Source: Guillardia theta CCMP2712 (lineage: Eukaryota; Cryptophyceae; Pyrenomonadales; Geminigeraceae). From it: 64,000 nt of DNA. Location of the stretch: positions 62,001 through 126,000 of the forward strand of contig NW_005434622.1 of assembly GCF_000315625.1 (NCBI RefSeq). Reading direction: 5' to 3'. The notes under the pieces are model-generated. The model was not told the origin of the DNA. It saw only the letters and a program-made list of their open reading frames with translations, and searched no databases. This document shows positions 1 through 10,745 of this stretch, in pieces; within the stretch, counting starts at the first letter, position 1; each line of letters opens with the position of its first letter. The position numbers and the translations under genes were made by a program.

Positions 1-227
1 GCTCATCGTCGCCCGAGACTGACACCCACTTATACAGAGAGGATAGGGCCAACAGACTGTGAGTTGGAATCACACGGGAGGAAGGCTAGCACGGCACACA
101 GTCTTGTTACCACAGCCCCACCGCAATGCACACTTTGAAGATCCACCTACCACCAGGCAGTGAGACGCTTCTCCACGCAAAGATTCGCAGAGGAGAACAT
201 GTCGGCATCAGTGTCATCATAAGTTAG
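1..227 (+). CDS. 3' end of an unidentified protein-coding gene (5' partial)
   Basis: Two exons can be joined: the first runs from the window edge to 58 (reading SSSPETDTHLYREDRANRL), followed by a GTGAGT donor at 59 and an acceptor CAG ending at 115. The second exon then stays open through LPTAMHTLKIHLPPGSETL to TAG at 225-227, ending GEHVGISVIIS. The perfect donor, phase-compatible join and alternating hydrophobic C-terminus support real coding sequence. I do not recognise the family; the C-terminal stretch looks like beta strands. The rest of the gene lies upstream of the window. What is seen is the splice signal and open frame; that it is a genuine protein terminus is inference. Confidence 0.5.
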
Positions 228-1860
228 GAGCTCTCACCATCGGTTCCCATATCTCCTCATCCCCAAAAGCTTCTCCATCTTTGCAGTCCGCTTTTTCCAT
301 TCCTGCGTGGAATGGACTGAGGAGGACGAGGAAGGAGACAAGGGGGTTTGAGACGGAAGAGGAGCACAGCAGAGAGCATGAGAAGGAAGATGATCGACAG
401 GAGAGGAGCCGGTGGGGTTGGAGGAAGAGCTCCTCATCCTCGCACGCGTTTCCACCTTCCCCAGCTCTCCTGCCATGCGGCCCACGTCGCCCAGATCTGT
501 GGGCAAGCAATTCTGAGGCGGGCATGTAAACCGCCGGACCGGCACTTACGGTGCACTGAGGGCGGCCGGCGGCCGCGCCGCGCCGGGCCCGGCACGCCGT
601 CACCTGACAGACTCGAACTTTAAAGTTCCGAGTAATACATAAGTCGAGTCCTGGCAAGCGGCCTTGTTCCCATCATCCGGCGCCAGCACTAGCCGCCCTG
701 AGGCTGGGCGGCCGCGGCCCAGCCCCGGGCCTCCGAGCTATTGTGCGCAGTTAAGTGAAGGTCACCGGTATCAGGTAAGTCATGATGGGGGACAGCAATC
801 ATCGGCGCTGCAGGATGAGGGATCAAGTTGGTTTTCCACGCGGCCATGGTCTTCTTCGAACGGTTTTAACTTGACCGTTTGACCAAACCGTGCGTGGCAG
901 TGATCGCCGCTCTTCAGTGCCGCTGCCACCGGCGCGGGCTTGGGCGGAGTCTCGGAGTTCCGAAGTTCACCTCGTCAATCGGACTGTCATAGACAATTTA
1001 TCCGTAAAATAGTAATAGGTGGATTGTACTACTACAGTACACGGTACTGGTACACTGATTGTAAAACACAGGCTCCGCTTACGTCATTGTTCCTGCAGTA
1101 CTACTATTTGTATTTCAGTTGTAAGTTCAGAGTTGGTCCTGTATGGCGTACTGTTACTGCCGCTACTCGTACTACTTTTAGTACTGTACCATATTGTCAC
1201 TACCAGGAATAGGGTGATGAGACTGCACCTTATAATTATGGGCTCAGAATCGGTACAGATTCATGCCCAAAATTGTTTTTACATGTAGTAATGGTTGTAC
1301 TTGGGTTATGTAAAATTGTTTTTGAAGAGATACAGTGTATTGTAGCGGTACTGGTACTAGCAGTACCTTAGAGGGGGCCGTAGGGTACCACCACTAGAAG
1401 TGGCGCCGCAAGAGCCTCCCGGGGGTGTGTAAAGAGAGCGGCAAGATCTCCAACGATGGTGCCGGTGCGACGCAGGCATGGCAGCAGGCGCGCAGGGTTC
1501 GCAGATCTTCATCATGTTCGGAGTGTGGAAGGAAGGAAGACAGAGTAGTAGTGGGGCTGAAGAGTAGGAGTCGATGCCAGTGTGCGGCAGGAAGGCAGAT
1601 CGTGATGGGGAGTTTCTCGGGCAAAGGAAAGAAGTAGCTTTTGTATCATGAGGTTTGCCAGTGCAGTTTCAGACACGGCCTGTTGAGAAAGGATCTGTGC
1701 ATGCCCTTTGTATGGAATGTGTCTGATGTTTTCAAAGAGATTATTCGGATTTCCCGCCTTTCATTAGAACTTCGCTGACCTTCACCTCCTTTTTCTAGTA
1801 ACCCGAAACTTCAAGCTCGATGGTCGCTCAACCAACCTTTGAGTATGAGCGAGAGTAAGC
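228..1860. other. Intergenic region with GC-rich repeat copy A and a GTAC-rich tract
   Basis: No convincing gene. Opposing ORFs at 217-657 overlap a GC-rich block. About 540-780 holds CGGCCGGCGGCCGCGCCGCG-type sequence plus a GCGCAGTTAAGTGAAGGTCACC motif that recurs (inverted) near 35250 and 57735. From about 1020 to 1380 the DNA is rich in GTAC/TACTG motifs with no open frame of interest. The last 400 bases before the kinase start look like ordinary 5' flank. Confidence 0.5.
540..780. repeat. GC-rich dispersed repeat, copy A (degenerate)
   Basis: A hyper-GC block (CGGCCGCGCCGCGCCGGGCC style) followed by GGCCGCGGCCCAGCCCCGGG and the motif TGCGCAGTTAAGTGAAGG. The last motif is the reverse complement of sequence near 35250-35270 and 57731-57755, which sit in similar GC-rich blocks. 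It is less complete than copies at 35150, 38500 and 57540, so membership of the same family is tentative. Confidence 0.4.
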
Positions 1861-4047
1861 ATGGAGTCAGAGGGTGCTTTTGTAAATGTTGGGTCTTATG
1901 AGATAGGAAAGCTCATTGGCAGTGGCGCCTTTTCCAAAGTGCGACTGGCGACCCATGTGACGAAAAAGAAGCAATATGCTATGAAGATAGTCGACAAGGA
2001 TAAGATTCAGAACATTAAGGATCTTGAGAATGTGATGCGAGAAATGCACGTTCTGAAGAACATCTCACACCCCAACATCATCTCCATGCACGAGGCGATC
2101 GAGAAGGGAAACAAATTGTTCTTGGTTCTCGATTATGCTAAGCGGGGACAATTGCAAGAGTACATTGTGGCTACGGGGCCAATTCCAGAGAGTGAAGCTC
2201 GTCCCTTCTTCGTTCAGATCACATCCGGGTTAGATTACTGCCATCGTCAAGGAATTTCTCATCGGGACATCAAGCCCGAGAACATTCTTCTGGTTGAAAG
2301 AGACGACAAGTCGTTGGTCTGCAAGATTGCAGATTTTGGGCTGAGCAACGACTTCAGGCCTATGGAGATGCTCAAGACCATCTGTGGAACTCCTTGGTTG
2401 GTCTCCCCTTATTGTGCTTGCTGGAGGTCTCCTCTGACCCCACTGTCTAGTTTTGCCGCTCCCGAGATAACGCAGGGACAGAAATATGATGGGGTAGCAG
2501 TCGACGTATGGAGCCTGGGAGCAACTCTGTTTACCATGGTTGCTGGCAAAGAACCTTTCTCGTCGGAGAATCAAAATGAATTGTACTGATTTCCATGTTG
2601 CACTGCGTTCTAACGTCATTGAAAGATTTCGCCTGATTCAAGGGGCCCTTTATTCGATTCCTCCTTTCTGCTCTCCAGGTTTATTCATGAATTTACATAG
2701 AGGTTCTTCGCGTCCGAATGTGCTGATGCTTTGTGGTCAGATGTTGCCGACATCATCGGCAAATTCTTGGTGGTTGAGCCTGAGAAGAGGATGCACCTGT
2801 CGCAGGTACCGCCAGCGCCTTACAGGCTGCTGTTCATTCAGCTGCTGCGGCAGGTCTGGCAACACCGCTGGCTGGCGAAATCCCCTCTGTCCTTGGATAC
2901 TCTCCTCCTCGATGATCAGGCGCGTCCTTGCTGGTCCTCTTGTTCGTTTCTGAACCCTGCGAAGGATGCTGACGACAAGCCAACAAGCGAAGGGAAGGAA
3001 GAATCGCCGGGAAAGAAAGAGAATTCACCCAAGAGAGTCATCGCGAATCTCCGCTTTGAGCTCCTGAAAACTACTTACCTCGCTTCAGAAGAGCTTGCAA
3101 AAGGTATAGCGAGCTGATCGTCTTGCGCGGCCTCCAAAGTTGATCACCGTGCAGAGGCTATCAGTGAACACAATGTTGTGCTTGTACATCTCAAAGTGAG
3201 CACTCGCTGCTGTGAGACTTTCACCATCTCTGAAGCCGAAAACGAAATCCCGACGACGCTCGTCATCCCGCTGCCCAAGGCAAGAATCACTTCAGTTGAC
3301 ATGGGTGAAGCTCACGAGCGATCCTTTCAGACCAAAGCAACGCCGATGCGAGCACGGAGGTGAGGCCGACCAGTTGCCCGAGGGGCTGAGCGTCCAGCTC
3401 ATCAACTTTCCTCGCAGTCGGACGGTGACGCAGCCAAGAAGGCTTTCTGATGCCGACAGCAAGTTTTCCATGCCGACTGATCTTGCAACAATTATAATCA
3501 AGGTGACCGTCTATTCTGAGTTGCCAATTGTTTGAGTGTGCCTAGGATGTCAAGGCAGTCATGTCGGAGCTTACCAAACAGTTTCAAGATCACAAGGTCT
3601 GTGATCAAATTCGACAGTTCATGAGCTGAGAATTGTTAGATCACAACGAAAAGCTCGACAGCGCGATCAATTCGAGGCGAGCGGAATAGAATCAAATTCG
3701 AGATTTCAATCTACTGCATATCCCCCGGTATCTTTCTGCTCTCTGCCTCAACCTGCTCCTCTTCTGCTTGTCTATCGTTTCAGCCTTGTGCCTGCGTGTT
3801 TCATTTGTCCATCCTCCTGCTGCTCGACCCATCTGAAGCTCGCCTGCAGCAGGGGATGAGGCGTGCGGCGAGCACAAGCTGCTAGTGGCCTCTTCGAGAA
3901 TATCAGGCGACGAGGTTTCAATAGAGACGAGCACGAGAGCGGAATGACCATGCGAGCAGGTGAACTATCGCGACATTTGCAGGCGAGTATTGTTACAACT
4001 ATGACAAGAAGACATCAAGTCCAGGGTCAGTCAAGAGAACTAGTTAG
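1861..4047 (+). CDS. Ser/Thr protein kinase, CAMK/SNF1-like, possible KA1-like C-terminus
   Basis: The catalytic domain starts almost at the N-terminus: glycine loop IGSGAFSKV, lysine in AMKIVDKD, catalytic loop HRDIKPENILL, DFGLS magnesium loop, and an activation-segment end that becomes GTPCFAAPEI once a 54-nt intron (2397-2450) is removed. A 48-nt intron (2806-2853) follows the C-lobe motif LVVEPEKRMHLSQ. Both introns are 3n and stop-free, so they hide inside longer ORFs. Between 2585 and 2720 the best-aligned frame (ELFIHEFT-stop-RFFASE) contains TAG at 2698-2700; a shorter splice removes it but shortens the C-lobe. Downstream exons (about 2854-4047) are Ser/Lys-rich and include RIKFEISIYCIS, resembling a kinase-associated KA1 start; that is tentative. 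Likely an energy/stress or polarity kinase by family. Substrate unknown. Confidence 0.7.
2698..2700 (+). other. In-frame TAG in kinase C-lobe, or unresolved splice
   Basis: In the frame that best fits kinase subdomain X, the codons ACA TAG AGG TTC TTC interrupt an otherwise good C-lobe. An alternative acceptor (AG ending at 2702, just before GTTCTTC) removes the stop but drops about nine residues. This could be an assembly error, a decayed gene or an unusual splice. Confidence 0.45.
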
Positions 4048-4161
4048 CAGACGAGGTGCAGCTTGCTATGGCTTCGAGCCCTCAGTCGCTGTCCTCTCTG
4101 CGTGTCTGGCTGCATTATGCTCGCATACCAAGATACGAGCTTAGATAAAACTTGAGTCTCA

Positions 4162-4627
4162 TTACACTCCTCCTCCAGGAGCTCCTGGCATGCCTTGACC
4201 TGACCAGCACTCATCCACGCCGTCGATGCGGAGGAAGTTCACCTGGTTGCATGCCGATAGCCTGGAAAGCTTGACCAGCTCGAGCAGATGCCTTGATGAA
4301 CTTGGTCGTACACCTCGTGATGCACTGCACTAGTGGTGACCTCGACAGCTGCACTCGAAACATGGCTGAAAGAGTTTTACCTTCTCCTCTCTGTCGTCCA
4401 ACGTCTTGGACCGAAATGAGGTCACACAATTGTTGAAACATCTGCACCATCAGCCAGGCCAGTCACCAACTTCAAAATCGAATGCTGCAGTATGAGCTGA
4501 AGAGAATGTCCTACCTTTCCACAAGACTGTTGTACATGGTCACCTGTTCCTTGATTTGCATGTCTTCAAGCATCATCATCAGCCTCTGTCTCTCACTTTC
4601 CGAGACACCCGCGAGCATAGCATTCAT
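4162..4627 (-). CDS. TIM9: Mitochondrial import inner membrane translocase subunit TIM9
   Basis: Small intermembrane-space chaperone that escorts hydrophobic carrier precursors to the TIM22 complex. Four exons (4515-4627, 4381-4441, 4243-4324, 4162-4199) sum to exactly 294 nt, giving 97 residues plus stop, which fits the family size of about 90. Introns are 73, 56 and 43 nt, all GT-AG on the minus strand. Joining them gives the twin CX3C signature: VERCFNNCVTSF and EEKCITRCTTKF, the cysteines that form the two disulfides through the MIA40 pathway. The N-terminus MNAMLAGVSESERQR and the C-terminal ARAGQAFQ match Tim9 rather than Tim10 or Tim8. The tail is Gly/Pro-rich (GQGMPGAPGGGV), unusual but harmless. 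The start is the first of two nearby Met codons. Confidence 0.88.
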
Positions 4628-4983
4628 ATCCTATCAAGAATACTTGACATCATTGCATGCTTCAAATTGCTTGCTTCATACCATCTTGGCGGTAGATCAG
4701 GGGGTTCGATCGAATAAAAGTTCCAACTTTGCTGAGTCCTGCAGTTCAAAGATAAGACAGCCAGACATTCGTCCTCGTGCCTAGCAGCCTTGTTCTCTAT
4801 GTTTCTTGTATTTATCAATGTTACAACTCACTTTACAATCAGGATCTTGCAGCCACACGGAACATTCCAGTTGATAATTTCAAAGATCAATTCTACATTC
4901 CCTTGCTCTTTGCATCGATGGGCCCTTAGCACAGGGACAATTGATCTCTGACCAATCCTAGTGTCTCCCTCCTTTCCTCTCTT

Positions 4984-5077
4984 CTGCTCTGCTCTGCTCT
5001 GCTCTGCTCTGCTCTGCTCTGCTCTGCTCTGCTCTGCTCTGCTCCCTCCCTCCCTCCCTCCCTCCCTCCCTCCCTCC
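4984..5077. repeat. (CTCTG)n followed by (CCCT)n microsatellites
   Basis: About twelve copies of the CTCTG pentamer run directly into about eight CCCT tetramers. Reading frames across it (EQSRAEQSRA on the minus strand) are artefacts of the repeat. Confidence 0.9.
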
Positions 5078-5238
5078 TTGTTTTCTCGTTTCCTATGTGC
5101 ATGCGCCGACGCGTGAGATCGGACTCAACTAGTGTTGAGCGGGGAGGAGGGGCCCGGGCTCGCCGGTGAGACAGCGGGCCGGGTGGCAAGCCTCCTCTAC
5201 TCAGGCTCCCATTGCCCTCGTACTGTTTTAACATTACT

Positions 5239-5346
5239 TAAAAATCTATCAAGAGTACCGGGCTCACTGATGAGTAAAAATCCATTAAGAGTACCGGGCT
5301 CACTGATGAGTAAAAATCCATTAAGAGTACCGGGCTCACTGATGAG
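5239..5346. repeat. 36-bp tandem repeat, three copies
   Basis: Unit TAAAAATCCATTAAGAGTAC plus CGGGCTCACTGATGAG, repeated at 5239-5274, 5275-5310 and 5311-5346. The last two copies are identical and the first differs at two or three sites. Because 36 is divisible by three it stays open in two frames, but no flanking coding sequence supports translation. Confidence 0.9.
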
Positions 5347-5699
5347 ATTTGCCGGGGAACTAGAAGAACATGAATGAATCATTTACATCACATACTACCA
5401 AGAAGGTTGCCAGTGCTAACTAGTAAGTTCTTCCTACGTGGAAGGGTCGTTGACTTTGAACTTTCTTTCCTTCCACGCGTTCAGAGCTCTGAAGAGAGTC
5501 TGCTGCGACCATCGCTTGAGTGCCTGCGAGGCGGGAAAGTAGTGAGCAGAAGCGGAAGGAGGAAGGAGGGTCAGGCTTTACCTGAGTCGTCGAGAGGAAG
5601 ATCTTCTCACGCTTGTTGAGCGGAACTTTCTCGGAGAAGTTCACCTTCCAGTCTCTGCTGGAGAGTCAGCTGGAGGGTCATGAAGCGCGACAAGAAGCC

Positions 5700-8600
5700 T
5701 CACATGCCAACGTCAGCAGCGAACGAGTTGATCTCAGCGAGCAGGGCCTCGAGCTGCAGCAGAACTTGATCGGGGAGGACAGGAGCGAAGATCATGCTCG
5801 CCCGGATGTCAATGTCCTCCGATATCACCTCCCCCTCCAGCTGCAGCTCCAGCTCGTCGAAGGGTCTGAACCACTCGCTGCCAGCGCTCAGCAGCTCCCG
5901 GAGCTTTGCGGCGACGACGTGGCAGGCGACGATGATGCTCTCCGCCTCCTCGAAAAGCCGCTGCTTGTCGGACTGCAGCTGCATCCCCTCCTTCCCGAAC
6001 CTCATCGGCCGCGCAGCTGGTCGAATCCCATCCGTGTTGACCGCCCCCCCCTCCCCCTCCTGTTTGTGCAGGCGCTCCATGCAGACCCTCCTCGCCTCCA
6101 CCGCCCAGCACTTGATGGCGTAGTGATGCTTCCGCCACCTGCTCACGCACGCGAGGGCAGCGAAGGCGACGATGTGGAGCAAATGGGGAGCGAGGGAGTG
6201 GCAGGGGCGGGAGAGGCCGTGGTCAGGCTGAAGAAGGCGCAAGTCAGGGACGTTGAAGATAGTCTTGATGACGAAGTTAACGACGTCGAAGGAGGCGGAG
6301 CTGCGATGATACTTGTCGAGCAGGTTTGCAATGGCGAAACCGTCGACGACGAAGCAGAGGGGATGCTTGAAGTCAGAGTCGCTGTTGACGAGGATCACTC
6401 GGCGAGTTGAGTCGTCGAAGTTGGAGAGGAAGGAGCTGTACAAGTCCTGAAACCTGTCGAGGAGGAGGTGGGACAGCGACGACATCAGCCAGCGAACGTC
6501 TCGCTGGACGCCTGACTTGACGCGTTTGAGCTCCTTCTCGACTGCCTTGCTGGCATACTGGTAGAGCTTCAGGTAGTACCTCTCTATTCTCGCGATCCCA
6601 CACGCAGCTGCCGCCATGGGATCCTCGACGAGACCCAGCAGAAGGCCGAGCCAGTCCTCGTCATCGACCTGTTGGGGTCGAAGCATGAGAGACAAGAAAG
6701 AGAGGAGAGGAGAGGAAGGGAGGGGAGGGGAGAGGAGGGGAGGGAGGAAGAGACAGGGAGGAGGAGAGGAGTACGGTAGTTTTCTTCTCGCCCTTTAGAG
6801 ACAAGGAGGCTTGATAGAGATACTGAGACTTGATGTTCAAGGGCGGCAACCATGGCAGCCTGTTTTGTATCATATCCATGCAGAGTAGGCCGAGGATGAT
6901 GACGCGGCGATGAGAGCGGCGGGAGGAGGACTCAAGGTACTTGACAAGGTCCTTGATGTATGTCAGCCGCTCTCGGTTGTCGTGAAAGAGCTCGTGCGCT
7001 GTCTTGCGGAAGGACTCCGTTCGGAAGTCGAGAACGCCACCGACCAGGAGCAGGATCTGAAGGAAGTGAGAGGTGGGGGTGGAGGGGGAGAGTGGAAGAG
7101 AGAGGATAGGGGGAGTTAGGAGAGAGAAAGGAGAGGGAGAGGGGGAGGGGGAGGGGGAGGGGGAGGGGGAAGGAGAGGGGAAGGAGAGGGGAAGGAGAGG
7201 GGATAGAGAGAGTGAAAGCAAGGAAGGGAAAGATAAGGGTGGGATAGAGTGTGATTGAGCGACATTGAACCACCTGCTTGTCCAGCAGCTCTCGACGCAT
7301 GCGCGAGAATCGTGTGAAATTCTGTTGTGAAATGAGACAGCGACCCATGATTGCACAGCAGAAATCACAAGAACACGTGTATGGTACTGGACGGACATCA
7401 AAGTAAACAGGTTCTGATTTTGTGAAGAAGAGAGAAAGGCATTTGAATTGGACGGCAAATCACGGGAATAGATTGGATGGCTGAGAGAAATTCACAACAT
7501 CCACATAGTTCACTGACCATCCCGCATTTCGTCTGCACGAGATAAACCAGCTCGTTGGTCGTCAGCCCCGTTCTTGCTACTGCAAGAAAGCGGAAAATCT
7601 ACACGAAAAGAAATCAAGAGAAGAAGGAAATTGAAGTGATGGAATGAAGGCAAATATCTAGCCAGTGCACGAGCAGAGCAGAGCAGAGCAGAGCAGAGGA
7701 CAGATGAGTAGAGTTGTGTGGAGGAGTGGATTGGAGTGGATTGGATATGATTCTAGAGGTAAGGACGAAGATGAGGATTGTATGTTTGTGTCAGAAGGGA
7801 GCGATTAAGGTTGTAGCATCATGAACTTACATCTCCAAATGCTCTGTGACGAGTGTCGTATGCTCTTAGAATGACCTCGCTGAGTTGCTCCATGTTTGTC
7901 GAGAACCTTCAATGTCAAGGAGGAGGCGAAGAGGAGAGGAGGAGATAAGAAGGAGGGAAGGAGAAGGGAAGGAGAAGGGAAGGAGGAGGGAAGGAGAAGG
8001 TCAAGTGGAGCGGAGGTGTGGAAAAAAAATGGAAAAGAGCGGAGAAGAGAGGAAGGAAGAAGTTATAACGCATACAAAGATCGTGAGGTCTGTCACAAGC
8101 ACTCACAGAGTTTTCCTCACGATCTTCAGCTCAACGCCAGTCTGGCAGGCCAACGTGATGTAGTCCAAGCTAAGTCGTAGGCGCCCTGGCGTGAGGCTGT
8201 CCAGCCCTTCTCCTTCTCCTCCTCCTCCTCCTCCTCCTCCCATCAGGTCTGGACATCAAATTCACAGATGGATAGTGAAAGAGCAGGAGGAGGGAGAAGA
8301 AGGAGGGACCTGGTTTTGACGACGTCCGTTCGAAGTTAGAGGACGTTCGTCGAAGGCGTTCAGAGAAACAATCGTGAAACATCTTATTAGCATCTGAGAC
8401 AGAAAGTTCCTCTGCCTTCCTCTCGAAGAAACTGCCATAAATACCTGTCACACTCCTCCGCCTCCTCCCCCCCCCGTCCCCCCACCCCCTCACCTCCCAC
8501 TCCACCTCCTCCTCCACCACCACCACCACCTCCTCCTCCTCTTCAATCCTCCTTGCCTGCGAGCAACTCCATGCTTGACGACCGACAGGCTCTTGACCTG

Positions 8601-10345
8601 GTCGAGTTCAACGACGTTGGTTGCCAGTCTGACAAGTCTAGCAGGAACATCGTTGCTGTCCGAGCTCGCGATCAAGTTCAGGTTGCTCCCCAGCTCCTCT
8701 ACAGTCCTTGAGCAGGAGACAAGTCACACTCCTGCTGCTGCATCCCCTCCTCTCCCTTGCTTTCTGCCTCCTCCTCTCCCTCCTCCTGCTCCTCTTCCTT
8801 CCTCTTCTCCCTCCTCCCTGATTCTCTGAAATTTTGGTTTCTTCTCATCTTCCTTGCAAGCTCACCTTTGCAACCATCCGTAGTCGCAGTTCGCCATCAG
8901 GTCGATCCGGTCAACGATGATCACAACCTTGAACCTCTTGCAGGCCTCTTCCAGCCACCCCCGCACCTGCGCCCTAGTCACTCACTCCTCCTCTTCTCAA
9001 GGACCCGTCCCTCCTCCCCTCCTCTTCTCAAGGACCCGTCCCCCCTCCCCTCCTCTTCTCAAGGACCCCTCCCTCCTCCTCTTCCCTTCCACATTCACCC
9101 TCCCTCCTCCTCCATCCTCCTCCTCCTCCTCTCATCTTCCTCCCTGCCATTCTTATCTGACGCTCCTCCTCCTCCTCCTCCTCCTCCTCCTCCTCTCATC
9201 TTCCTCCCTGCCATTCTTATATGACGTTCCTCCTCCTCCTCCTCCTCCTCCTCCTCCCAGCTTGTCTTGCAGTACCAGCAGCTTCAGGCTCTCAATCTCC
9301 GAGGGGATCGGAAAGTTGTAGCGCATGGCAGCTTCGAGCTCACGCGCGAGTTTGCTCAAGAGGTCGAAGAAGTCCAACGTGTGGAGGCTGGCGAAGTGAA
9401 CGAGACTGAGGGAGACGAAGCACTGTAGCTCAACGTCATCTGGCCTGACTTGCCTGCGTCTTGTATCAACGATCACTCCCTCCTCCCTCCTTTCCTCCAC
9501 CCCTTCCTCTTCCCCCCTTGATCCTCCTCCCTCCCTTCTCCTCACCTTCGCGCCATGCTATTCGGATCAAACACACAATGAGGATTCATCTTACTGAATC
9601 TCTTGGAGACCTCATTACAAATGCTGCAGCACCTGCTCCCTTCATGTCACCAAAACTCCTCCTGCTCCTCCTCCTCTCCCATCCACTCACAAGTGCGTCT
9701 TGCCGCTTGCCGGAGACCCGCGGATCAGGATGACTCGAGGGACGTCGTCTGCATCCTCGGACGCGGGGAAGGGGAAGAGGATGGAGAGGAGGCGCTGGGA
9801 GAGCTCGGGCCACCTGAAGTCTTCCGTGGTCGTGCAGGAGAGGAGCTCCGAGGTAGAGAGGTACTCGATGTCCTCCGCCTCCTTCATCCTCTTCCCAACC
9901 TCCTCGAAGATGTTCCTCCCAACGTCCCGGAAGATCTTGCGCTGCAGGTCTGACTCTGTCTGCCGGGCAGGAGTCAAGCGAGGAGGAGGGATGGAGAGAG
10001 TGAGAAGAGGATAGAGGATAGAGGATAGAGGATAGAGGAGAGAAAGAAGTAGGACAGAGAGAGGGGAGGGAGAACGAAGGGATTAGGAGTTGGAAGGAGG
10101 AGGAGGGACGAAGACGTACGTCATAGCTCCTGATCAGCTCCGGCACGTGACGGTAGCAGGTCTTCCTCAGACTCTGCACGGAGCGATCGGAGGAGACGCC
10201 GTAAGCCTCGTTGAGGTCGTAGAGCAGAGCCTTGGGTGCTCGGGAGGGGTCGAGGATGCATGCGTAGGAGAGGAGAAGCTCGAACAAGGAGCAACCGATG
10301 GAGCCGAAGGGGGGAGGAGGAGGGAGCTGAGGATCGTCGTCGTCC
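5700..10345 (-). CDS. NACHT-type STAND ATPase half of a large multi-exon gene (3' half)
   Basis: Exons read right to left. About 10300-10125 gives LYDLNEAYGVSSDRSVQSL. About 9975-9690 ends in VPRVILIRGSPASGKTHL, a Walker A (GSPASGKT). About 9450-9265 carries FDLLSKLARELEAAMRYNF. About 8965-8875 gives FKVVIIVDRIDLMANCDYG, a Walker B-like strand VVIIVD. About 8720-8560 reads LNLIASSDSNDVPARLVRL, the following sensor strand. 7605-7520 gives FLAVARTGLTTNELVYLVQ, matching the winged-helix segment after NACHT domains (sfLavsRdGLteeEL). 7060-6830 and 6695-5700 are helical tail exons ending in SFAADVGM and TGA at 5700. Introns are filled with microsatellites. STAND ATPases act as ATP-switched signalling platforms; partner and ligand are unknown. 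Could be a separate gene from the 5' half, but no start or stop separates them. Confidence 0.6.
7080..7215. repeat. (GGGGGA)n purine microsatellite in intron
   Basis: Tandem GGGGGA/GGAGA hexamers inside an intron of the minus-strand NACHT gene; on the coding strand it is a polypyrimidine tract. Confidence 0.85.
8993..9260. repeat. Duplicated pyrimidine-rich intron segments
   Basis: Three near copies of TTCTCAAGGACCCGTCCC (about 8993-9070), then two copies of TCATCTTCCTCCCTGCCATT around 9134 and 9198, each followed by a (CCT)n run. This is local segmental duplication within an intron of the NACHT gene. Confidence 0.85.
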
Positions 10346-10555
10346 TATGTGAAGTCAGCAAGGTGAGTGGGAAGGAGAAGGAGGACGCGAGGGAGGGGAT
10401 AGAAGGAAGGGGCAGGGGGAGGGAGAGAGCGGAGCAGGGCTATGGTAGCGATGGAGACGGAGAAACAGATGGTAGGAGCAGTTGGGGGAGGACAAGGGAG
10501 TGAGCTCAGAGCAAAGAATGAGGGAAGGAAGCGGGACAGAGGGGAGATGTCATGC

Positions 10556-10745
10556 AAAAGAGGAGGAGAAGAGGAGAGGAGAGGAGGAGAGGAGAAGAGG
10601 AGAAGAGGAGAAGAGAGGAGAGGAGAGGAGAAGAGGAGAGGAGAGGAGAGGAGGGGACGGGACGGGACGGGACGGGAGAGGAGAGGAGAGGAGAGGAGAG
10701 GAGAGGAGAGGAGAGGAGAGGAGAGGATAGGAGAGGAGAGGAGGG
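10556..10745. repeat. (GAGGA)n / (GGGAC)n purine tract
   Basis: Long GAGGA pentamer array with an embedded GACGG/GGGAC stretch, in an intron of the minus-strand gene. Confidence 0.9.

Larger units (their letters stand above)
4628..5699. other. Intergenic region with pentamer and 36-bp tandem repeats
   Basis: Between TIM9 and the end of the large minus-strand gene there is no convincing ORF. It holds a (CTCTG)n tract, a (CCCT)n tract and three copies of a 36-bp unit. Short minus ORFs at 5420-5644 might be an unrecognised 3' exon or UTR of the gene ending at 5700, but nothing identifies them. Confidence 0.5.

Noticed and set aside
217-657. Minus-strand ORF of 146 residues and overlapping frames
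   Set aside because: Crosses the GC-rich repeat block, competes with other frames of equal length and shows no family motif.
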